From the NCBI GenBank assembly GCA_017607445.1, contig JAEVHH010000006.1, positions 372,001 through 436,000 on the forward strand: a stretch of 64,000 bases of DNA, in the 5' to 3' direction. The notes beneath the pieces were generated by a model. It saw nothing but the letters and a program-made list of their open reading frames with translations. It had not been told where the DNA came from and ran no database searches. The position numbers and the translations under genes are program-made. Source of the stretch: Histoplasma ohiense (taxonomy: Eukaryota; Ascomycota; Eurotiomycetes; Onygenales; Ajellomycetaceae). This document shows, in pieces, positions 1 through 13,181 of this stretch (the stretch's first letter is position 1; every line of letters starts with the position of its first letter).

Positions 1-866
1 AACTAACCAACCACACCAGCAACATCACCACCAACCTCTCTCCTCCCTCTTCACTCCTCCCTCACCAGCCGCATTCACCACCACTCACCACCACCACCAC
101 TCACCACCACCACCACCTACCTCCTACCACCACCTACCACCACAATACTCATCATCACCACACTCCTCTTCTCCTCTACTCCTCTACTCCTCTTCTCCCC
201 ACCTCCTCCTCTTAAACCATTTCTCCCTAACCTCTTCCGCTTCCCCTCCACTCGTACTCCTCCTCCACCTCGTGCCGCTTCCCTAGCAACCATACTACCT
301 ACATACACGCTGTGCCTATTTGCGATCCTCTCTACCCCTCACTGTAACCACAGTGACTGCTGCTTTCCCTCTCCACCCTTGATCATTGTCCTATTTTCAA
401 ACTTGCTCGCTTGTGAACACACACACAAACAATTCACACATCATTCATTCAAGTATTCAGTCATTCACTCATTCAATCTACTTATCTTCTCACACATCAC
501 TATTCAATCTGGCTCACTCCTCTCTCTTCTTCTTCCCTCTGCCACTTGTGTTCATTCTACATGTGCAGATCTCCATAGTCCACTTTGAAGAAAACCACAT
601 ACTAGCTCTTAGTTAAGCTTTGTTTTGCCAGCGACATACCTCCACACCCTTCCCACCTCTGCTATTTCTCATCGCCTCTCTGCTCAACTGCATCACTCCA
701 TCCTCTTAATAGTTCTGATCGCCCTTGCCCCAGAAATTCGTTCGACGACAACGGCGAAGCTGAGAGCGGAAACAAGGAAGATATATTTTAAAAAAAAAAA
801 AAAATAAAAAAAAAGCACTTACCTCGATATTCCTGTCGGGTGCTGGGGCCTTCTCCAGATTGAATT
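1..866. promoter_or_regulatory. Upstream/5' leader region of gsk3
   Basis: No convincing coding gene. The first 130 bases are a CCA/CAC-rich simple repeat. Positions 130-700 are strongly pyrimidine-rich (CT tracts), as is common in promoters and leaders of highly expressed filamentous-fungal genes. An A-rich run lies at about 788-815. The short open frames here are low-complexity. Confidence 0.5.
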
Positions 867-2694
867 ATGTCACTAAATCGTCCAGGGGCGTTTTCTGGCT
901 TACGAATGGGTGGTATGTTTTATTTTTATTTGAAAGATATACTTCTTGTCAACATTGCTAAGTGATAAGGCTGATGCTGACATTTCTTTTTCTTTTCTTT
1001 TCCCTCTTGCAGAAGTAACCCGTGAAAAGGTGCAGGATGGGTTGACAGGAGAGACAAGGGATATGCAGTATACTCAGTGCAAAATTGTGGGAAATGGTTC
1101 CTTTGGTGTGGTCTTTCAAACCAAGATCTCTCCCTCTGGTGAAGATGCAGCCATCAAAAGGGTACTGCAGGACAAGCGCTTCAAGGTTGGTTCCCGACCT
1201 AATTTAAATTGTTCATCTACTTTGATGAACCGCACTAAGTGACCACTCTCTTTCCCTTCCTATAGAATCGCGAACTCCAGATCATGCGCATCGTACGGCA
1301 TCCAAATATCGTCCAGCTAAAAGCTTTTTACTACTCCAATGGAGAAAGAGTAAGCTTCTGCAACCCCAACCCCCCTCCTCCCTCGCCCCTCTAAATTACC
1401 TTATGTTGCCATACAATCGGCCATAATAGACGCCGTATTATCATCGATGTTTTACAAGGAGTATCCGGTCTGACAAGTTGAACCCCCTGCCTCCTTCTCT
1501 CTACATGATCTAGAAAGATGAAGTCTACCTTAACCTGGTGCTGGAGTTCGTACCCGAGACCGTCTACCGTGCTTCCCGTTATTTCAACAAGATGAAGACA
1601 ACTATGCCTATGCTGGAAGTAAAACTTTACATCTACCAGCTCTTCCGCTCTCTCGCATACATACATTCCCAGGGCATCTGCCATCGTGACATCAAACCCC
1701 AAAACCTCCTGTTGGATCCCAACACGGGAATTCTGAAACTGTGCGATTTTGGCAGCGCCAAGATCCTTGTCGAGAACGAACCCAACGTGTCATACATATG
1801 CTCTCGTTACTATCGTTCACCGGAACTCATCTTCGGTGCGACCAATTATACTACGAAGATTGGTAAGTTGCAACAACGACTGTGTCCCCCGTCTTGCCCA
1901 TCCCCCACCCATTTTTTTATTTTTATTTTTTCATTCCCCTCCTCCTCCTCTTCATTCGCAAACGTTACGTACGCCTCTGATGCTTTACAGACGTGTGGTC
2001 GACCGGATGTGTGATGGCGGAATTGATGCTTGGTCAACCCCTCTTTCCGGGAGAATCGGGCATTGACCAATTGGTGGAGATCATCAAGGTGCTTGGAACT
2101 CCCACCCGTGAACAAATTCGAACCATGAATCCGAATTACATGGAGCACAAATTCCCGCAGATCAAACCACACCCCTTCAATAAGGTGAGCAATTGTGAAT
2201 TTTTATATATTTGAAACGGATTGGAACACTGACGCTCGTCAAACCAAAAATAGGTGTTCCGCAAAGCTCCGCCTGAAGCTATAGACCTAATCACAGCACT
2301 CCTCGAGTATACCCCTACTCAGCGTCTTTCGGCAGTTGAGGCTATGTGCCATCCTTTCTTTGATGAGCTTCGCGATCCCAACACTCGTCTGCCGGATTCC
2401 CGTCATCCGAGCAACCCCCCAAGAGCACTTCCTAATTTGTTCGATTTCTCTCGCCATGGTAAGGGGAATTCTCTCTAGCTGTATTTACCTGTGTTTGTAT
2501 ATATACGTACATTTATATACACATTTACATCCCCCACTAACGACGATCAAACGAATGTAGAGCTTTCGATCATGCCAAGCCTGAACAACAAGTTGATTCC
2601 TCCCCATGCGCGGGCTGATCTCGTCGCTCGTGGCATTGATCTTGATAACTTCACGCCGCTTACGAAGGATGAAATGCTTGCCCACCTGGATTGA
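867..2694 (+). CDS. gsk3: Glycogen synthase kinase-3 (GSK-3/shaggy family Ser/Thr kinase)
   Basis: Seven exons: 867-912, 1013-1185, 1266-1349, 1514-1862, 1991-2184, 2254-2458, 2561-2694. They sum to 1,185 nt (394 residues) and join in frame with GT-AG introns. The ATG at 867 opens a 15-codon first exon whose reading RPGAF..LRMG fits fungal GSK-3 N-termini. Visible motifs are the glycine loop VGNGSFGVV (41-49), the ATP-binding Lys in AAIKRV (K64), HRDIKPQN (catalytic D160), DFGSAK (D179), and the activation-loop Tyr in [12 protein letters not shown] (Y195), which is autophosphorylated in this family. The C-lobe ends in [14 protein letters not shown] sequence ([14 protein letters not shown]). 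GSK-3 kinases are cytosolic/nuclear and act in cell-cycle, stress and developmental signalling. The sequence is complete with no disruption. The next gene, cbc1, is on the same strand 2.7 kb away and functionally unrelated. Confidence 0.97.
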
Positions 2695-5423
2695 CTCAAC
2701 ACGAGCTAATGTGTCACGAAATAACACGTCTGTTCAAAAGCGCTATCGCTAACACGGTTCGCGTGGTCCTGTTTAAATTTTCGCTTTGCCTTACGGGAGA
2801 TCCGAATTCATGCATGAGGCGGTCGTCATTTTCGCTTCTCTTCTTTTTTCTTCCCCCCCCCCCCCCCTCCTCTTGTTTTCTTCCTCCTTCCTTTGCTTCA
2901 ACCATTTTCTTTTCACATTCAACAAAAGCCAAAGTTTCCTTGAATATGTTTCGAACCCTAACGTCGAAAAACCTCTCCCGGGAAATTCGACATCCTCGGG
3001 AAGGAGGAAAGGAGAAAGAGAAGCACCATCCGTGTCTTATTTTTTCATGATGGACTCCCGTGGCAATAACTCGACGGCCTCGATAAATGAATGTGGGGCA
3101 CACAAAGGAAGAGAGTGCGTTTGTCTGTGTGTGAAATACGTGATGATTATCGATAATGAGGAGCATGTGCTTGTTTTATTCTCTCCACAAACTCCCAGAT
3201 GCGGACAATAACAAACGAAAGAGAGTGAAAGTGGAAAAAAGGAAACACGAGACACAAGATGTTCTATAATTTGATACCCCCCTCCAGACCACCCACCACG
3301 CGTATGAACTCTTAATGCTTTTATCTTCCAGTTCTTTTATTTTAATTTTTATTCTTTTGCAGGGGAGTCCGTTGAGACGGGGCTGAAGTTCAAGTTTTAC
3401 GTTTGTGCGGTTTGAAATACACCATTCTAGTCGGCTTAGCGTTTATATGGACGTGGAGGGGGGTGATGGATACCTGGTGGAATGGGGGGATTGGAAGTGA
3501 TGAGAAGTGAGAAGGGGTGAGAAGGGAATGGGGAGGGGCCAGTTTTTTACAGAGTGGAGAGAGTGAAGGGTGGAGTGGGGGGAAAACAAGGGTTGATTTG
3601 TTCTGGGGAGAGAAGTTACGAGCAGGTACCATGCCTACCTAAATGTATTCACCAAGCCTGTTCAATATATTTTTCCCGTCTTTTCTTCATTTTCTGCCTT
3701 CGATGAGGGTTTTTTCTTCCCCTTTTAATTTCGTTCTCTTGATGCTTGACAAGAAAGGATGGTTGGCTGGCTTGAATGGGACAAAGGCGTATCTCGTATT
3801 GCTATCGCATTGTGTCGGGCCGTGTCGTGTCGTATCGTGTCGTGTGGGTTGGGGGATGGGGATGGGGATATATAGCTTATTGGGGAAGGGAGAAACCTGC
3901 TCTCCCTCACCTAGCTTACCTAGCTTACTGTAGTGAACCTACTTAAACCCCATTTTATATGAAATGATATCCTGTTGCGGTTCTGTTGTTTTTCATTGCA
4001 TTTTAAATATATATATATATATATATATATATAACTTAATAGTTTTTGTGTCTTCCATTCCCCCGTTCCATGACAACAGACTTCCCTATTTGTTTGTTTG
4101 TTATTCAACCTAGGATTTATATGTATCTATCTACATACGTCGATATCATCCATAGTTAATCTTCCATTTCCGCCTTCCCCTCCCCTCCTCCCCCCTCCTC
4201 TGCTCATTTTCTCCCGCTACGTTCGAATCCTTTCTCCCTTGTCTTATTTTTGCTTCAACTCGGAGTCTCGAGGAGTGAGTCAGGCCTTGGGCCTGCCCCT
4301 TCTTGTCTTTTGGTGGCTCTGTGAAGACGGAGACTAGCAGAACCGTGTGGGCTAGCGTTCAAATCATGGGTTAACTAATGGAGGTGGAGAATAAAATTAA
4401 ATAAAAAAAATCCATATAAAAATAAGCTCCGGTTCTGGGAGAAGACATTTGGGTTTCCGGAGCGGGAGAAACCTATTTCCGTCGCGGACAGAATGAAACC
4501 AATCCGTTTCCATCTTCCCCTAGTGAATTTGAACCTTTTTTGTTGGTAACCGTCAACAGATGCCTTTTTTTCTTTCTTAATCGTTACAACGCGGAAAGAA
4601 GGGAAGAGATTAAAGAGATAACCGGGGCATTGAGGAGGTTTCTTTCTCCCCCCTCCTCCCCAAATCTAGCTACCTACCAGCTATAGGTATCCTCCTAGTT
4701 TTCCCATCAATTGTCGAGTTCGAGCGAAATTGCATCGATTCAATCCGGCGAGTTTGTTGCTTTGAGCTTCCTTGCGGAGGACCTGGGGTGCCACGCAACT
4801 CAATACCAGAGCCAACCCTCCCCCCAACCCCAAACCCCAATTAGCCAACGGGCGCGCGAGAGAAAAATCGGGTTGCAGCTGTTCAACTTTAGTTCTCACA
4901 TTCCTCGCGCTATTTGTTAAAATAAGGGGGAAAACAAAAAGATTGAAAGAAAAGAAAAGAAATAAAAAGAAAAAGAAAAAAAATCGAGTCCCGTCGGCCC
5001 TTTTTTTTTTTTTTTTTTTTGGTATTTCGTTTCGTTAAAAGTCCGGTTCCATTCGATTTTTCCGATCGCGTAAGCGGGTGTGTACCTTTGCGGGATTTGA
5101 GCTGGGTTTTCAATCAACGCTTGTTGCGTTTCGATCTCGGTTTTGGATTTGTCTGTTGCGGGGGGTTGTTGGTGAAGTTCGAAGTTGTGTAGGTTGTGGG
5201 AGATTGGCTTTCGCATTGAGGAGCGAGTAGAAGGTTTCGCGCGCGCGTGTCTGTGTCTGGGTGTGTGATCGAGAGAGAGAGAGAGAGAATCGGGGGGAGA
5301 GAAGAGAGACTGACTGTGATACACGTTGAAACAGAGGCCAGCGAACGAAAAGGACAGGGATTGGAGAGAAAGAAGACATAACACGCGAAAAGAAAGGAGA
5401 GAAGATAGAAAGTTACGGCCAGG
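2695..5423. other. Intergenic region gsk3-cbc1 with simple repeats
   Basis: No supported gene. It contains the gsk3 3' UTR, a C-tract near 2855-2870, a (TA)n microsatellite at about 4008-4033, an A-rich/T-rich hairpin-like pair at about 4930-5022, and a (GA)n run at about 5271-5288 in what is probably the cbc1 leader. Pyrimidine tracts at 4170-4260 look promoter-like. Confidence 0.45.
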
Positions 5424-8400
5424 ATGGTTGATTATGAAACTCGTGGGCCCCGAGGCGGGTATAATCATAACCAGAGGAAGAGGCGGTTTCGAGGTATGTT
5501 GCTTCTTCTTCTTCTTCTTCTTCTTCTTCTTCTTCTTCTTCTTTTAATTTTATTGAAATATCTTATGTTTTATCTTCCTGCTTTAATCGTACCGGTGGAA
5601 GGGGCAAGCGATGGTTGTGGTGATTATTTTGATGACGCCCGGAACTTGAATATAATTAACCTTTGTGTTTATCTTAGACGATGATGATTACGATCGCAGA
5701 CAGCAGCGGCGGAGATACGAGGAGCCCTTTGCGGTGACAGTGCGGAAACAATTGGCAACGATTGCGGAGTCGGTACGTGGATGTGTCCCTTTTACTCCTC
5801 GGTGAAGACATTTTGGACATTGAATACCCAGGCTAATGGGGTGTATACTGCAGGCTGTGAGGAAGGTTGAAGACGACGTTGTACGAATTGCGAAGACAGT
5901 GTCGGAACACTATGAAGACGAGGATGGGGAGGTTAAGAATACTTTTGTGAACTTAGCTTTGCAACTGTATGTTATTGATATACATATATATACTTTCTTA
6001 TACCTCCGACTTGTGGTTCAAAGCCGGTCCCGACAATTTCTGCTTTGATGATATACTGATGTGTTTTCATTTTATCGTTACGACGGAATGCAGCGTGGCC
6101 GAGCAACCACTTAAAATCCCCTTCGTCGCTGCGACGGTGCTCACAGCCAACACGATGAAACCGGAATTAGCAGCGGAAGTGCTGAAGAAAGCTGGGCAAA
6201 TTGCCCAGTCGCATATTGAGGCGGGTGACTGGCGCAATGTCAAACTCGTCCTGCGGTTTTTAGCCTGCTTGCAGGGCCTATTTGAAGGCGAAGGCATTTT
6301 TCCGTTGCTGGAGGAGCTGTTTTCGCGCGCAGTCGATTTACAAACGGGTTCCTCGGAGGATGTAGGTAGTTTCTTTTTTTTCTACCTGTTACGTTTATTT
6401 GGCTTTGTTGTCTCCATTCTTACGACTTTGATTGGAGCATTCGTGCTGATTTCTCTGTTTATAGTCCCTGGGCTTGGAACTTGTGAAGATCATCCTTTTC
6501 ACAATCCCGTATATTATGTCGTCGTCTGCTTCTGGCTTCGAGGCGCATGCTTCGGCCCTCCTTGAGAAAACAGACATTATCGCCTCAACGCCACATACTT
6601 TGGAGGCGCTGGTCGACCCCTTCCCTTCGGATGAGGTCAAGGAGGAAAATAGAATGAGCGTCATTGGCCTTCTACAAAAGCAGCTACAAGAAGAAGCAAA
6701 GCGAGGCTGGGAGCTTTCATGTATTCCACGTCCCTGGACCGGGCTGATCCCAACGACCAAACCAGAGGCGGCACGCGAAGGTGAAGAACAAAATGGAGAC
6801 GAAACAATAGAAGAGAAACCAGAAGCGGAAACAAAACAGGAAGCTGAAGATCCCTTCAAGATTGCAACCAGGCACGGATTCCCGTTAATTGCCGTGCCAA
6901 ACCCAGTACCCAACGGACCCAAATCTATATTCCCAGACGTCTATTTCTCCGTCTACATTAACCAGGAACTGGAAACTGTCCCGCCCACCACAGACATCGC
7001 CGCATCTCTACTCCGCGACAATCTCACCGACACAATCGACATACTCGACTTCAACCGCATCGCCACCGCGAAATTCCTCATTGACATCGATTGCTATTTC
7101 GCACCCAATACTTTCATCAAACGCGCCACCCCTTTCGATAAGATCCGCGACGCTGTCGCAGCGGGTGCCGGTGATCGCTCGACCTGGAAACCGGAGGATG
7201 TCGCTGTTGACGCGGTGTTTTCGTTGCTCCTCCAGCTCCCCACGCCGGAGCACAAGCTGGTCTACTACCACTCTGTGCTCACGGAGGCGTGCAAGATTGC
7301 GCCTGCGGCTATTGCGCCGAGTTTGGGAAGGTCGATTCGTTTTTTGTATAAGAATATGGAGAGAATGGATCTCGCGCTCTCCTATCGGTTTTTGGATTGG
7401 TTTGCGCATCATTTAAGTAATTTTGGGTTTACATGGAAGTGGACAGAATGGTAAAAACAAAATTTTTTTTTTACCCTGTTTTTCCCTACAAATATTCACT
7501 CCACTTACTAATATTTTTTTATAGGGTTGACGATGTTGAACTGCCAGCCGTTCACCCTAAGAGAGCGTTCATCTGCGCTGCATTGGATAAAGAAATTCGT
7601 TTAAGCTTTGCGCAGCGCATCAAAGGCACATTGCCCGAACCATACCAGGCCTTAATATCTGAAGCGAAAGAGAAAGATACCCCGGATTTCAAATACGCGC
7701 TTGAATGTAGGTTTTCTACCTTATGGAACAAGCGCCTTCCCCCCCAAAATATATATTAGACATTTCTGACAATGCCACAGCAACTCCCTACGCTGCCGAG
7801 GCGCAAGAAATCATGCAGCTCATCCGCAAAAAAGCCCCGGATGCCGAAATCGAACCGCACATCCTCGCCATCCAACACGCCGCCGCCAACCAAACAGACA
7901 CAACGGACCCTCTAATCCCTTCCACAGACGCCTTCGTCACCTCAATCTGCTACGTCGGCTCCAAATCCCTCTCTCATGTCCTCTCCTGCATCGAGCGCAG
8001 CAAAGAGCGCCTCCTCTCCATCGGGCCCCAATCGCCCGCCGCACGACGCCAAATCATCACCTCAGTCCTCTCCTACTGGGCTGACCAACCGGGCATCGGC
8101 GTGAACATCATCGATAAACTGCTCAACTATACCATTCTGACGCCGCTGTCAGTCATCGAGTGGGCGCTTGTCGATCACATTGAGGGCGGCGCGGCGTTGG
8201 CGAAGGCGCATGTGTATGAGATGGTTGCGGCGACGATGGGGAAGGTGACTAACCGGATTCGCCAGATTGTGGTGGCGAGGGTGCAGCGGGGTATTGTGGA
8301 GCCGCAGCTGTCTGTTATTGACGAGACGCTGCGGAGGGAGAGGGGGGAGGTGCAGGTAATGTTTGAGGTTATTGAGGGGGCGCTTGAGGGAGTTATTAGC

Positions 8401-8655
8401 GGGAGTGGGATGGAGGATGTTGGTGGGGGGTGGGTGGGGGAAGGGGAGAAGGTGATTATCAGAGAATGGGCGCGGAGGTGGTTGAGAGTTTTTAAGAGGC
8501 TGAGGGCTGTTGAGGAAATGTTTGTTTCAGAGGCGATGGCCCGGGCTGTTCCTGTTGGGACAATGCCGTCGGTGCAGCAGCATGGACAAGTCGAGGTCGG
8601 GGCGGAGCAGGCGGCAGAAGTCGCGATGGATAATGTTGACATGATTGATATATGA
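5424..8655 (+). CDS. cbc1: Nuclear cap-binding protein large subunit (CBP80/NCBP1; yeast Sto1/Cbc1)
   Basis: Seven exons: 5424-5493, 5678-5772, 5854-5966, 6094-6361, 6465-7450, 7525-7706, 7781-8655. They total 2,589 nt (862 residues) and stay in frame. The protein starts MVDYETRGPRGG followed by a basic/acidic N-terminal segment (RKRRFRDDDDYDRRQQRRR), as in fungal CBP80, where the basic stretch acts as an NLS. Then come MIF4G-type helical repeats, recognisable as QPLKIPFVAA, LGLELVKIILFTIPY, EWVDDVELP and EIRLSFAQRIKGTLPEPY. CBP80 pairs with the small subunit CBP20 to bind the m7G cap of nascent transcripts in splicing, export and decay. The last acceptor is placed at 7780 because CTGAC lies 10-15 nt upstream and the resulting reading is ESTPYAAEAQEIMQLIRKKAP; an acceptor at 7759 would add seven residues. 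Intron 1 holds a (TTC)n run. Confidence 0.95.
5503..5543. repeat. (CTT)n microsatellite in cbc1 intron 1
   Basis: About thirteen uninterrupted CTT/TTC units sit just downstream of the first 5' splice site of cbc1. They extend the pyrimidine content of the intron and are likely length-polymorphic. Confidence 0.9.
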
Positions 8656-10827
8656 GTGGGTGAGTGCTTTTATTAATTACTCTTTTGATTAAGGAGAGGA
8701 TGGGGGATGTAAGAAACATTTACTTTCAATTTTCGTTCTGGTTTGTATCATTTTCTTCTTAAAGTTTGTATGGTATTTAGTATAAATTGAATCTGTTAGG
8801 TTCTGTATAACTATAACTACTTTTCTAACCGCAGTAAAAATAAACATCTTTTGTTGATTTGGATACTTTTTTTCGTTTTGGCATACATACTTGGCCCCTT
8901 TGCACACCATTCAACTATCATCCCTTGACTTTCCTCCCTTATTGGTCATTAGATTTAAAACTCATGTCCAACCTTTTTCCAACCTATCTCGGCATGCATG
9001 CATGCTGTTTCAGATAGAGACAGAAAAAGGAGAAAAAATATCCGAACAAATCCAAATTTTCGTCTTCTTGAGTTTTGACTCCAAAAAGATGTCCATACCC
9101 GTCATCCATCTCGCTGGGACTGAAACTTGGATCCTTTGCAGTGAACTCGGGGAGCTCTGTGAAGGACAGGCAGGCAGGTAAGCGGACGGGTAGTTGTATG
9201 AAGTGGGTGTTCAGTCCACAGCCAATTCATCCGCTACTGTATCATTATGGTGATGTCTTCCACGCAATCAACAGAGGGTCATGCTGCCTGCGCCAATTGG
9301 CAATGGAGTGAGTAGTAAGGGCCTGCTGCACTGCTCTCTCAATCGGAATCAGCCTTTACAACTAAGACCGGTGAAGGATCGAAATCATCACTAATGTCAG
9401 AAACCATGACGTGATAAAATCCTTCCAAGGGTTGGGTCGCTTTAAAGGTTATTTATTGTGCATGTGGAGAAACAAGGCTCTGTGGATGACCCTTCCTCGT
9501 GGTGGCAGTTCTAATTGCTGGTCTGCCAGTTGCTCCGAGTCTGGATCATGGCAACATCCCTGGTAGGTAGAAGATTGACAAGCGACAAATGCGTGCACTG
9601 AAGATCTGGGTGTCTTCTAGCATGATGGCAAATGGCTATTACCTCTGGTGCCAATGGGTGATTTCTGCCAGAGGAAATTAACCAATCCCTTGAAAGAGTG
9701 GAAAAATTGCCATTGTTGGGATTCTTAGGATAACATCTTTCAAGGATTGGGCCTTCTGGATACCACTGTGCAATCACTTATTAGACTTATCAGAGATTCC
9801 CACGATGATAGTAAGAACGTTCATTGGCTACAGACAATAACAACAACATTCATTTCATTCAACTATCTAGCTAACTATTATGCGCAGACTTTCTTCAATC
9901 CTCGCCCTCTTCTCCTTCTCCAGAATCTCTTCAAAATCGTATCCAAGATTTCAGAGTTGTTCACAACATCACGACAGACCTCCTTGGAATAATGTGCTAT
10001 CATTCACAGCAGGTAGGAGGATCTTAGAAGAAGCTCTCAGTTATTTAAGTGAGTACTTCAGTGTTTCCAATCTTGTGACTGCAAGGCTGGCATGAGAGCC
10101 GGGTGGCTATATCGCAGCTCTTCAACACCTCTCCGTGCAGGCAGAGAGGATGCGCGCGGTTCCAAGGTCAAGGGTGGACATGTCCAGGAGGATGAATCCA
10201 AGCAGACCATCAGCCATCGTTCCACATCTGTTTGTGTAATTATGAGGCTTACCTGTACGGATAGAGAACCAATCAGGCCATTCGCTGCAGCATCGAGTAG
10301 TGCTCGAGCTGGAGCATATCCCGGGATTGAGGTTACGCATAGTAGAAGAGCAAGGATAGGTTTTTGCGTTGGGTCCTCTGCTGACGTCACTCCATTTTTG
10401 CTATGCCCTTCACATGATCGTTCGTTGACAAGAGAGCATTCAAGCTACTATTCATATCTTCAAAGCTTCACAGAGGCCCACTAAACTTGGTTTCGCCGGA
10501 ATCTAGAACTATGGGATCTGAAGCCAAAAGGATCCCATGATTTTCTCAGCAGCTTGTGTCCAGTTAACAGCAATTAACTCCCAAAGTGCTGGTCATCTAA
10601 TCAAAAGATAGATGAGTAACTCTTGATCATAACAGTTATTTGAAAAGGAGAATTCCACCGCAAATAGGGATCAGGTGCCCTATTTGTACTCCAGGAGGAG
10701 CGGAGCCTCGTCAGTGGGACTTGAAAGGTTGAAGCAATGCTTGGAAGCTAAGTTTCATCGAGGTCAAAGACAAGGGGGAAAAGTGGACGATGTGAGAGAC
10801 GACAGTAAAACACAATGTTTGTTCCAC
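8656..10827. other. Gene-poor interval cbc1-kinase pseudogene
   Basis: No gene could be supported. Short open frames on both strands (for example minus 9511-9777, plus 9880-10095, minus 10058-10390) lack recognisable domains or convincing splice structures. The 8,700-9,100 part is AT-rich, consistent with the cbc1 3' UTR. From 9,500 on the base composition is mixed and may hold old decayed coding sequence. Confidence 0.35.
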
Positions 10828-12085
10828 TTAGCTTCTACGTTCGGGATAGAGTCTGCCATTTACTTCGTACCTGCGAATGGCTTTGGAGAAAGCTACAAAT
10901 TCTTCCGATGCCAGAACATGAATAGCAGAGGGTTGTTCGCCCGGGTTGACAATCAACACGAGACGAAGCAGATCCGCCAACTCCCTCAGTATATCCATCT
11001 TTTGCAACTCATTCTTCAGAACAGAAATCTGCTCCAATGTCAGTGCAGGATCATCAATCAGAGCTTTTGCCATGTTGAATTCACATTGGTGGACATCATT
11101 CTCAAGAGAAGAACAGTCCAACTGGGGAAAAGCTGCATGAGTTTCGCGATGCAACATGACTCACAAATCAATGGTATTGGGCAACCCCAAGCACCCAGAA
11201 TTCCTGGCTTCATCCAGCAAAAGTAACATTGCAGAGAGTGCTCAGACTTGTTTGGGTGCAGGGCCTGCCTTGCCAGACTTCAGAGGCGCGCATTGTGTAT
11301 GGCTGTGCTGTGAAACGAGAGCCGTCATGAAATACCGCAAGCATGTCAGCAGCATATGTATGTTTCTGGGCAATCACAGCTAACTCACCGAATCCCAAGT
11401 CCCTGACTTTAATGGTAATATCATTAGTCTCAGTGCCAGAGAGCAATATGTTGCTGGGCTTGTAATCCTAGCTGGTTAGCGGACGCCATTCAAGATCGGG
11501 TAATCTACCTGTATTGACAAGTTCTCTCTAAGACAGGCTGGTGCAGCTTCTCAACACTGTCTTTATCATGGCCTCGGATTGTGGCATAGGTACGCATGCA
11601 AGGCTTGTATTGCACATCCGCCAGAGTGGTCTCGAGCCCCTCGAAAGCAATATACGATATGCTTCCACCATCACCATTGCTGATATTCACAGGATCACCA
11701 ATCACGTCGTACATCTTCCGGAAGCACACGTCCGATGCGATGCTGGGAACAAAGTAGTTCTCATATTCACACTTCAGGTTCTCTTTAGCATGTTGATCAT
11801 TTGGCACAGCTGTTTTGATGAAAGCCCTGGTTGGAAGGGTTAACTTTGTTGTTCACAAAAGCTTGGAAACAACATAGTGAGCCATTGAGGAGTATCTAAG
11901 ACCCCATTTTCCAATAAGACCTCAGCTTTGAAAGCCAAGGATTTGTGTGTGCCATCTCCCTGAAGAGGATCAATGACATGATAGTTCCATTTGGCTCCCA
12001 TAAGGACCTGTCTGGAGGCGGGAGACTTCATGTTTCTGATAAAGAGAAAGCGAACGGCCCTACTCCTGCCACAAGAGCCAACCAA
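10828..12085 (-). pseudogene. Decayed eukaryotic-type protein kinase (expanded fungal family)
   Basis: Minus-strand fragments follow kinase order. At 12085-11850: GDGTHKSLAFKAEVL..DTPQW. At 11825-11575: IKTAVPNDQHAKENLKCEYE, then FEGLETTLADVQYKPC. At about 11467-11390: DYKPSNILLSG..IKVRDLGF, which supplies the catalytic-loop Asp/Lys/Asn and a DLG in place of DFG. At 11345-11290: the APE-like segment MRASEVWQGRPCTQTS. At about 11225-11120: CWMKPGILGAWG in another frame. At 11110-10860: LADLLRLVLIVNPGEQPSA..VLASEEF. These pieces need at least three frame changes, and an in-frame TAG lies at 11528-11530. One putative 41-nt intron (11468-11508) has GT-AG ends and a CTAAC branch site. I infer a recently broken gene. 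The family resembles lineage-expanded kinases of onygenalean fungi, but the assignment is from motif order only. Confidence 0.7.
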
Positions 12086-13181
12086 ACGACAGACGAGATA
12101 TATGCTTCAAAGACGAATGAGAGATGGCAAGATATGGATGTAAGGATCAAGTCACTGATTCATTTGACCTCACAAACATCATTAGTTTCTCACGTCAGTT
12201 GGTTGGATGACCTTCCATACAGGAAAATCGGTAGTTTTCAGAACGATAGAAGAGTATGTAGAACCTTTGGAGGATGGATTCCTCGATAATATATGGCTTC
12301 AAGTTACCTCACTGGAATGGTTGATCGTGGAATGGTCGAATCTTTGTACGGAGATGTGGGGGAAAAAAGTCGTTGCACAGGCTAGAAATTTAAGCGGGTT
12401 CTAGTTGACCGTGGTTAGAAATGGAAAGTCATATTTTCTCACCACAGCAAGTGCTGAGTATCAAGAAGATCATTAGAAACTGATAGAGTTTGGCCTCTTT
12501 TCTATCTTTTTAGTATCTTGTGACCCTATGACATTGTAATTGTACTTTTCTTATATAGATATAGAGATACCCTAATCATTGCCAGTCGTTTGGAAGAATA
12601 TCTATCTGGTTGATAGGCTCTACTGAGGAGTGTTGCTGATAAGGTGTTGAGCATGAGTTGGGTTGATCCCACGTCCGACTTGGTGCCGACTTGCCCTGTA
12701 GACCCATGGTCTTTCACGTTTCAATTTACGCGGGTGATCAATGATCCAGGAATGATTTTTTGAAAATTAGAAATATATACAGCCTATTACGCATATATCT
12801 CACTTCTACTTTTTCTATTATAAAAACAATTCCTTGCGTGTTGAGATATGATGATCCAAAGACAGCTGGGGCGCTTAGTAAGATATCAATCAATCGTCCA
12901 GCGGAAATCTCTGTGAGGCCACCGGGGTGCCAAAAGACGAGCCAATCGTGAACCCTTTTTGTTAGTGGCACACTAACATTATAGTGCCCTACTAACCAAA
13001 ATACTGGGTTATACCCGCGTAAACCAACACCAAACCTTGACCAATACTAGTCGCCACGAACTCTCTCACTGGATTGTTCTTGGGTTAACCTTAGGAGATT
13101 AGGTTAGTTTAGACCGCTAGTCAGAGGGATGGAGCCTGAGAACCTTGCGTAGAAGCGGAAAAACCTGTGGGAGGGTAACGT
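12086..13181. other. Non-coding interval before the LTR cluster
   Basis: No supported gene. Short frames on both strands (12207-12404, 12526-12717, 12760-12951) have no recognisable motifs. It may include promoter remains of the minus-strand kinase pseudogene. Confidence 0.35.

Noticed and set aside
4216..4232. gttcgaatcc, a perfect-looking tRNA B box
   Set aside because: The 60 bases upstream are a C/T tract with no A box and no cloverleaf pairing, so it is not a tRNA gene.
5272..5290. (GA)n run considered as a regulatory GAGA-type element
   Set aside because: Simple repeat in a leader; no evidence of a specific function.
9880..10095. Frame starting MRRLSSILALFSFSR with FTAGRRILEE, faintly like mitochondrial aminoglycoside-phosphotransferase/Aim9-type proteins
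   Set aside because: Only one short, weak segment is similar and no downstream exon could be found, so it is not reported as a feature.
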